Part shown: positions 6,165-7,267 of the stretch, in pieces | How positions within the stretch are numbered: position 1 is the first letter of the stretch | How the letters are laid out: the number at the start of each line of letters is the position of its first letter | Origin: Campylobacterales bacterium | Lineage (GTDB): Bacteria; Campylobacterota; Campylobacteria; Campylobacterales; Sulfurovaceae | Direction: 5' to 3' | Length of the DNA stretch: 7,267 bases | Assembly: GCA_014763905.1 (NCBI GenBank) | Contig: JACXUN010000077.1 | Location: 1 to 7,267, forward strand | The notes under the pieces: model-generated | Databases searched by the model: none | Told to the model about the DNA's origin: nothing | What the model saw: only the letters and a program-made list of their open reading frames with translations | Translations under genes and position numbers: made by a program

Positions 6165-6955
6165 TATTTAAACTCCACTTTGAGTAAGGTTGAAAAAGTC
6201 TCTTTTGGGTTATCTATCAAAATCTCGGTACGATAGGAAGAGATAAACTTCTCATCGGCAACCGACCAGATTTTACTCACTTTGTATTGCGTTGCTTGGT
6301 CATTGATATAAATCGTTTTCTGATCGATATTTTGCAACTCATCCTCTTCTAAAAAGAGTACCAGTTTAGCACGGCTGAGATCATTGATCTGTGCCAATGG
6401 GGTTCCCGGAGCGACGAAATCGCCTTGATTGACCATCAGTTTATAGAGAAATTGGTTGGTCAGCTTGATGCTCTTTTTGCTGATCTGATCTTTGAGCAGA
6501 GCGATTTTGTACTCCATATCAAGTTTTTGCTTTTTGAGGGAGTCAAGCTTCTCTCTGGTAGAGTGGTATTGTGTTTTGGCATTCGCATAGGCATAGAAGG
6601 CGTTATCTTTTTGCGTCTGCGAAGCGGAACCTAAATCTTTGATACGATTATAATACTGCTCTTGACGATTCAGTGTCTCTTTGAGTGAACTGAGGATGGC
6701 TTGATTGGTGCTGATCATATTGTTGATCAGGCTGAGCGATTTTTGACTGGAATCGAGGTCAACTTTATCCAGTGCATCATCGATTTGGATAATAGTTCGC
6801 TCTGTAACGATCGTTCCCTCCAACGGCAGTTTACTGATAATCACCTGCCCTGAAACGGCCGATTTGAGTGTGCTGGTCTCATAGGGTTCGACCTTGGCAT
6901 AATGGACTTTGGCAAAGACCACCAATGGGGTCAATAAGATCAATAGGTATTTCAT
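6164..6955 (-). CDS. Periplasmic adaptor protein, HlyD/membrane-fusion family, short
   Basis: This is a complete protein of 263 residues. A signal peptide (MKYLLILLTPLVVFA, 1-15) suggests release into the periplasm; there is no lipobox cysteine. The first half of the lipoyl/barrel-sandwich domain is at about 28-60 (SAVSGQV and then LPLEGTIV), followed by a long alpha-helical hairpin (about 66-162). Its turn region, RIKDLGSASQTQKD (104-117), resembles the R-x3-L-...-S tip by which adaptors touch TolC-like channels, though three residues shorter than in AcrA. The second lipoyl half follows (VNQGDFVAPGTPLAQI, 175-190), then a beta-barrel domain to the end. Adaptors normally link an inner-membrane pump to an outer-membrane channel, but neither partner is in this window. 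The protein is short because the membrane-proximal domain seems to be missing. AGAGAG lies a few bases before the ATG. It is the first gene of the operon and overlaps the oxidoreductase gene by one base, an unusual pairing. Confidence 0.88.
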   Translation of the reverse strand: MKYLLILLTPLVVFAKVHYAKVEPYETSTLKSAVSGQVIISKLPLEGTIVTERTIIQIDDALDKVDLDSSQKSLSLINNMISTNQAILSSLKETLNRQEQYYNRIKDLGSASQTQKDNAFYAYANAKTQYHSTREKLDSLKKQKLDMEYKIALLKDQISKKSIKLTNQFLYKLMVNQGDFVAPGTPLAQINDLSRAKLVLFLEEDELQNIDQKTIYINDQATQYKVSKIWSVADEKFISSYRTEILIDNPKETFSTLLKVEFK

Positions 6956-6986
6956 TATTGCTCTCTTTTGGTATCGAATTTTGTGG

Positions 6987-6992
6987 ATTATA
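6987..6992 (-). promoter_or_regulatory. Extended -10 promoter of the adaptor-oxidoreductase operon
   Basis: On the minus strand this reads TGCTATAAT, a perfect -10 box with the TGN extension, 31 bases before the ATG at 6955. No convincing -35 box is seen upstream (7009-7016). The expected leader is about 25 bases and contains the AGAGAG ribosome site. Confidence 0.65.
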
Positions 6993-7169
6993 GCATGATA
7001 AGCTTTTGGAATATGGAAGGTTGAATTTAGTTTTTCAAATCAGGGCATAAAAGCCCTGATTTTAAACTTGACCCTCTCTTCTAAAGAAAAACCCAGAAAC
7101 CAAAGAAGTACCAAATAGAAGCATCAACCAAGTACAATAATTGACTTATTATAGAAATAATTAAATTTT
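6993..7169. other. Gene-free spacer between the adaptor operon and the insertion sequence
   Basis: Apart from the hairpin at 7037-7062, I see no coding frame of useful length, no tRNA and no clear promoter here. A TTGACT at 7141-7146 has no -10 box at the right distance. The last bases before 7170 are very A/T-rich, as is common at insertion targets. Confidence 0.5.
7037..7062. terminator. Hairpin of uncertain role upstream of the adaptor operon
   Basis: A perfect ten-base-pair stem (AAATCAGGGC with GCCCTGATTT) encloses a six-base loop, ATAAAA. T-runs flank it only weakly (TTTTT before it, TTTT at its right end on the plus strand), so it could be a modest terminator for plus-strand transcription, but no plus-strand gene ends nearby. 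It may be a leftover from a gene displaced by the insertion sequence on the right. Confidence 0.45.
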
Positions 7170-7207
7170 GGTCATGCATCTCAAAGTAGTTGATAAAACT
7201 ATTAGAG

Positions 7208-7213
7208 TATAAT
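7208..7213 (+). promoter_or_regulatory. Possible -10 box just before the transposase start
   Basis: TATAAT lies only six bases before ATG 7220. A TTGATA at 7190-7195, inside the terminal repeat, is 12 bases away, too close for a normal -35 box. If active, the transcript would be almost leaderless. This fits the low translation usual for transposases, but it could be a chance A/T match. Confidence 0.3.
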
Positions 7214-7219
7214 TACAAT

Positions 7220-7267
7220 ATGAGACATAGACCAAGTTGTAAAAAGTGTGGAAGTATTAATAGTGTA
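7220..7267 (+). CDS. Start of an InsA-like transposase protein (partial)
   Basis: Sixteen codons are visible before the window ends: MRHRPSCKKCGSINSV. The CxxCG pair (C7, C10) near the N-terminus is the first half of a zinc-binding motif, as in InsA of IS1 and related insertion-sequence proteins. There is no clear ribosome site before the ATG. With so little sequence the call depends on the IS1-like end 50 bases upstream. Another zinc-ribbon protein is possible. Confidence 0.5.
   Translation, partial: MRHRPSCKKCGSINSV

Larger units (their letters stand above)
7170..7267 (+). mobile_element. Left end of a probable IS1-family insertion sequence (cut by the window)
   Basis: The segment 7170-7194, beginning GGTCATGCATCTCAAAG and ending TTGAT, resembles the terminal inverted repeat of IS1 as I remember it, which starts GGTGATGC and ends CTGAT. 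The candidate first gene starts 50 bases inside, similar to the distance between the left end and insA in IS1. The right end, the second transposase frame and the target duplication are outside the window, so the assignment is partial. An 8-10 base duplication would begin immediately left of 7170. Confidence 0.55.

Overview
This window looks like chromosomal DNA from a Campylobacterota (Epsilonproteobacteria) member, probably a free-living sulfur- or hydrogen-oxidising type such as Sulfuricurvum or Sulfurimonas. The evidence is a Csd3/Pgp3-like cell-shape peptidase, promoters with a good TATAAT box but no recognisable -35 box, and tightly packed genes. The genus is an inference; no rRNA or other phylogenetic marker is present.

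Left part (1-2959, plus strand): the C-terminal end of a TPR protein, then a 102-bp structured repeat (377-478), then a tightly coupled gene pair. The first gene of the pair (532-1020) encodes a small SLOG-fold protein (DprA/LOG/TRPM-like nucleotide-ligand fold). The second (1022-2959, one base later) encodes a membrane protein with two transmembrane segments, two Rossmann (TrkA-N/RCK-like) units and a C-terminal RyR domain, named after ryanodine receptors. This pair, perhaps with the TPR gene, is the most interesting part: it resembles nucleotide-centred signalling or conflict systems, and its function is not known.

Middle (2957-4373): a 95-bp element with perfect 22-bp inverted ends fills the gap between convergent genes and supplies the stop codon of the RyR gene. 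It is followed on the minus strand by a complete secreted M23 metallopeptidase of Csd3 type with its own promoter.

Right part (4358-7267): a minus-strand two-gene operon whose reading frames overlap in TAATG. The first gene is a short periplasmic adaptor (HlyD/MFP-like). The second is a compact cytoplasmic molybdopterin oxidoreductase with an N-terminal [4Fe-4S] motif. The operon begins at an extended -10 promoter (6987-6992) and ends in an A/T-rich hairpin whose loop holds the stop codon. The window closes with the left end of what looks like an IS1-family insertion sequence: an IS1-like terminal repeat from about 7170 and the first 16 codons of an InsA-like CxxC protein.

The left system, the peptidase and the right operon have separate orientations and promoters, so nothing in the sequence ties the three together functionally.
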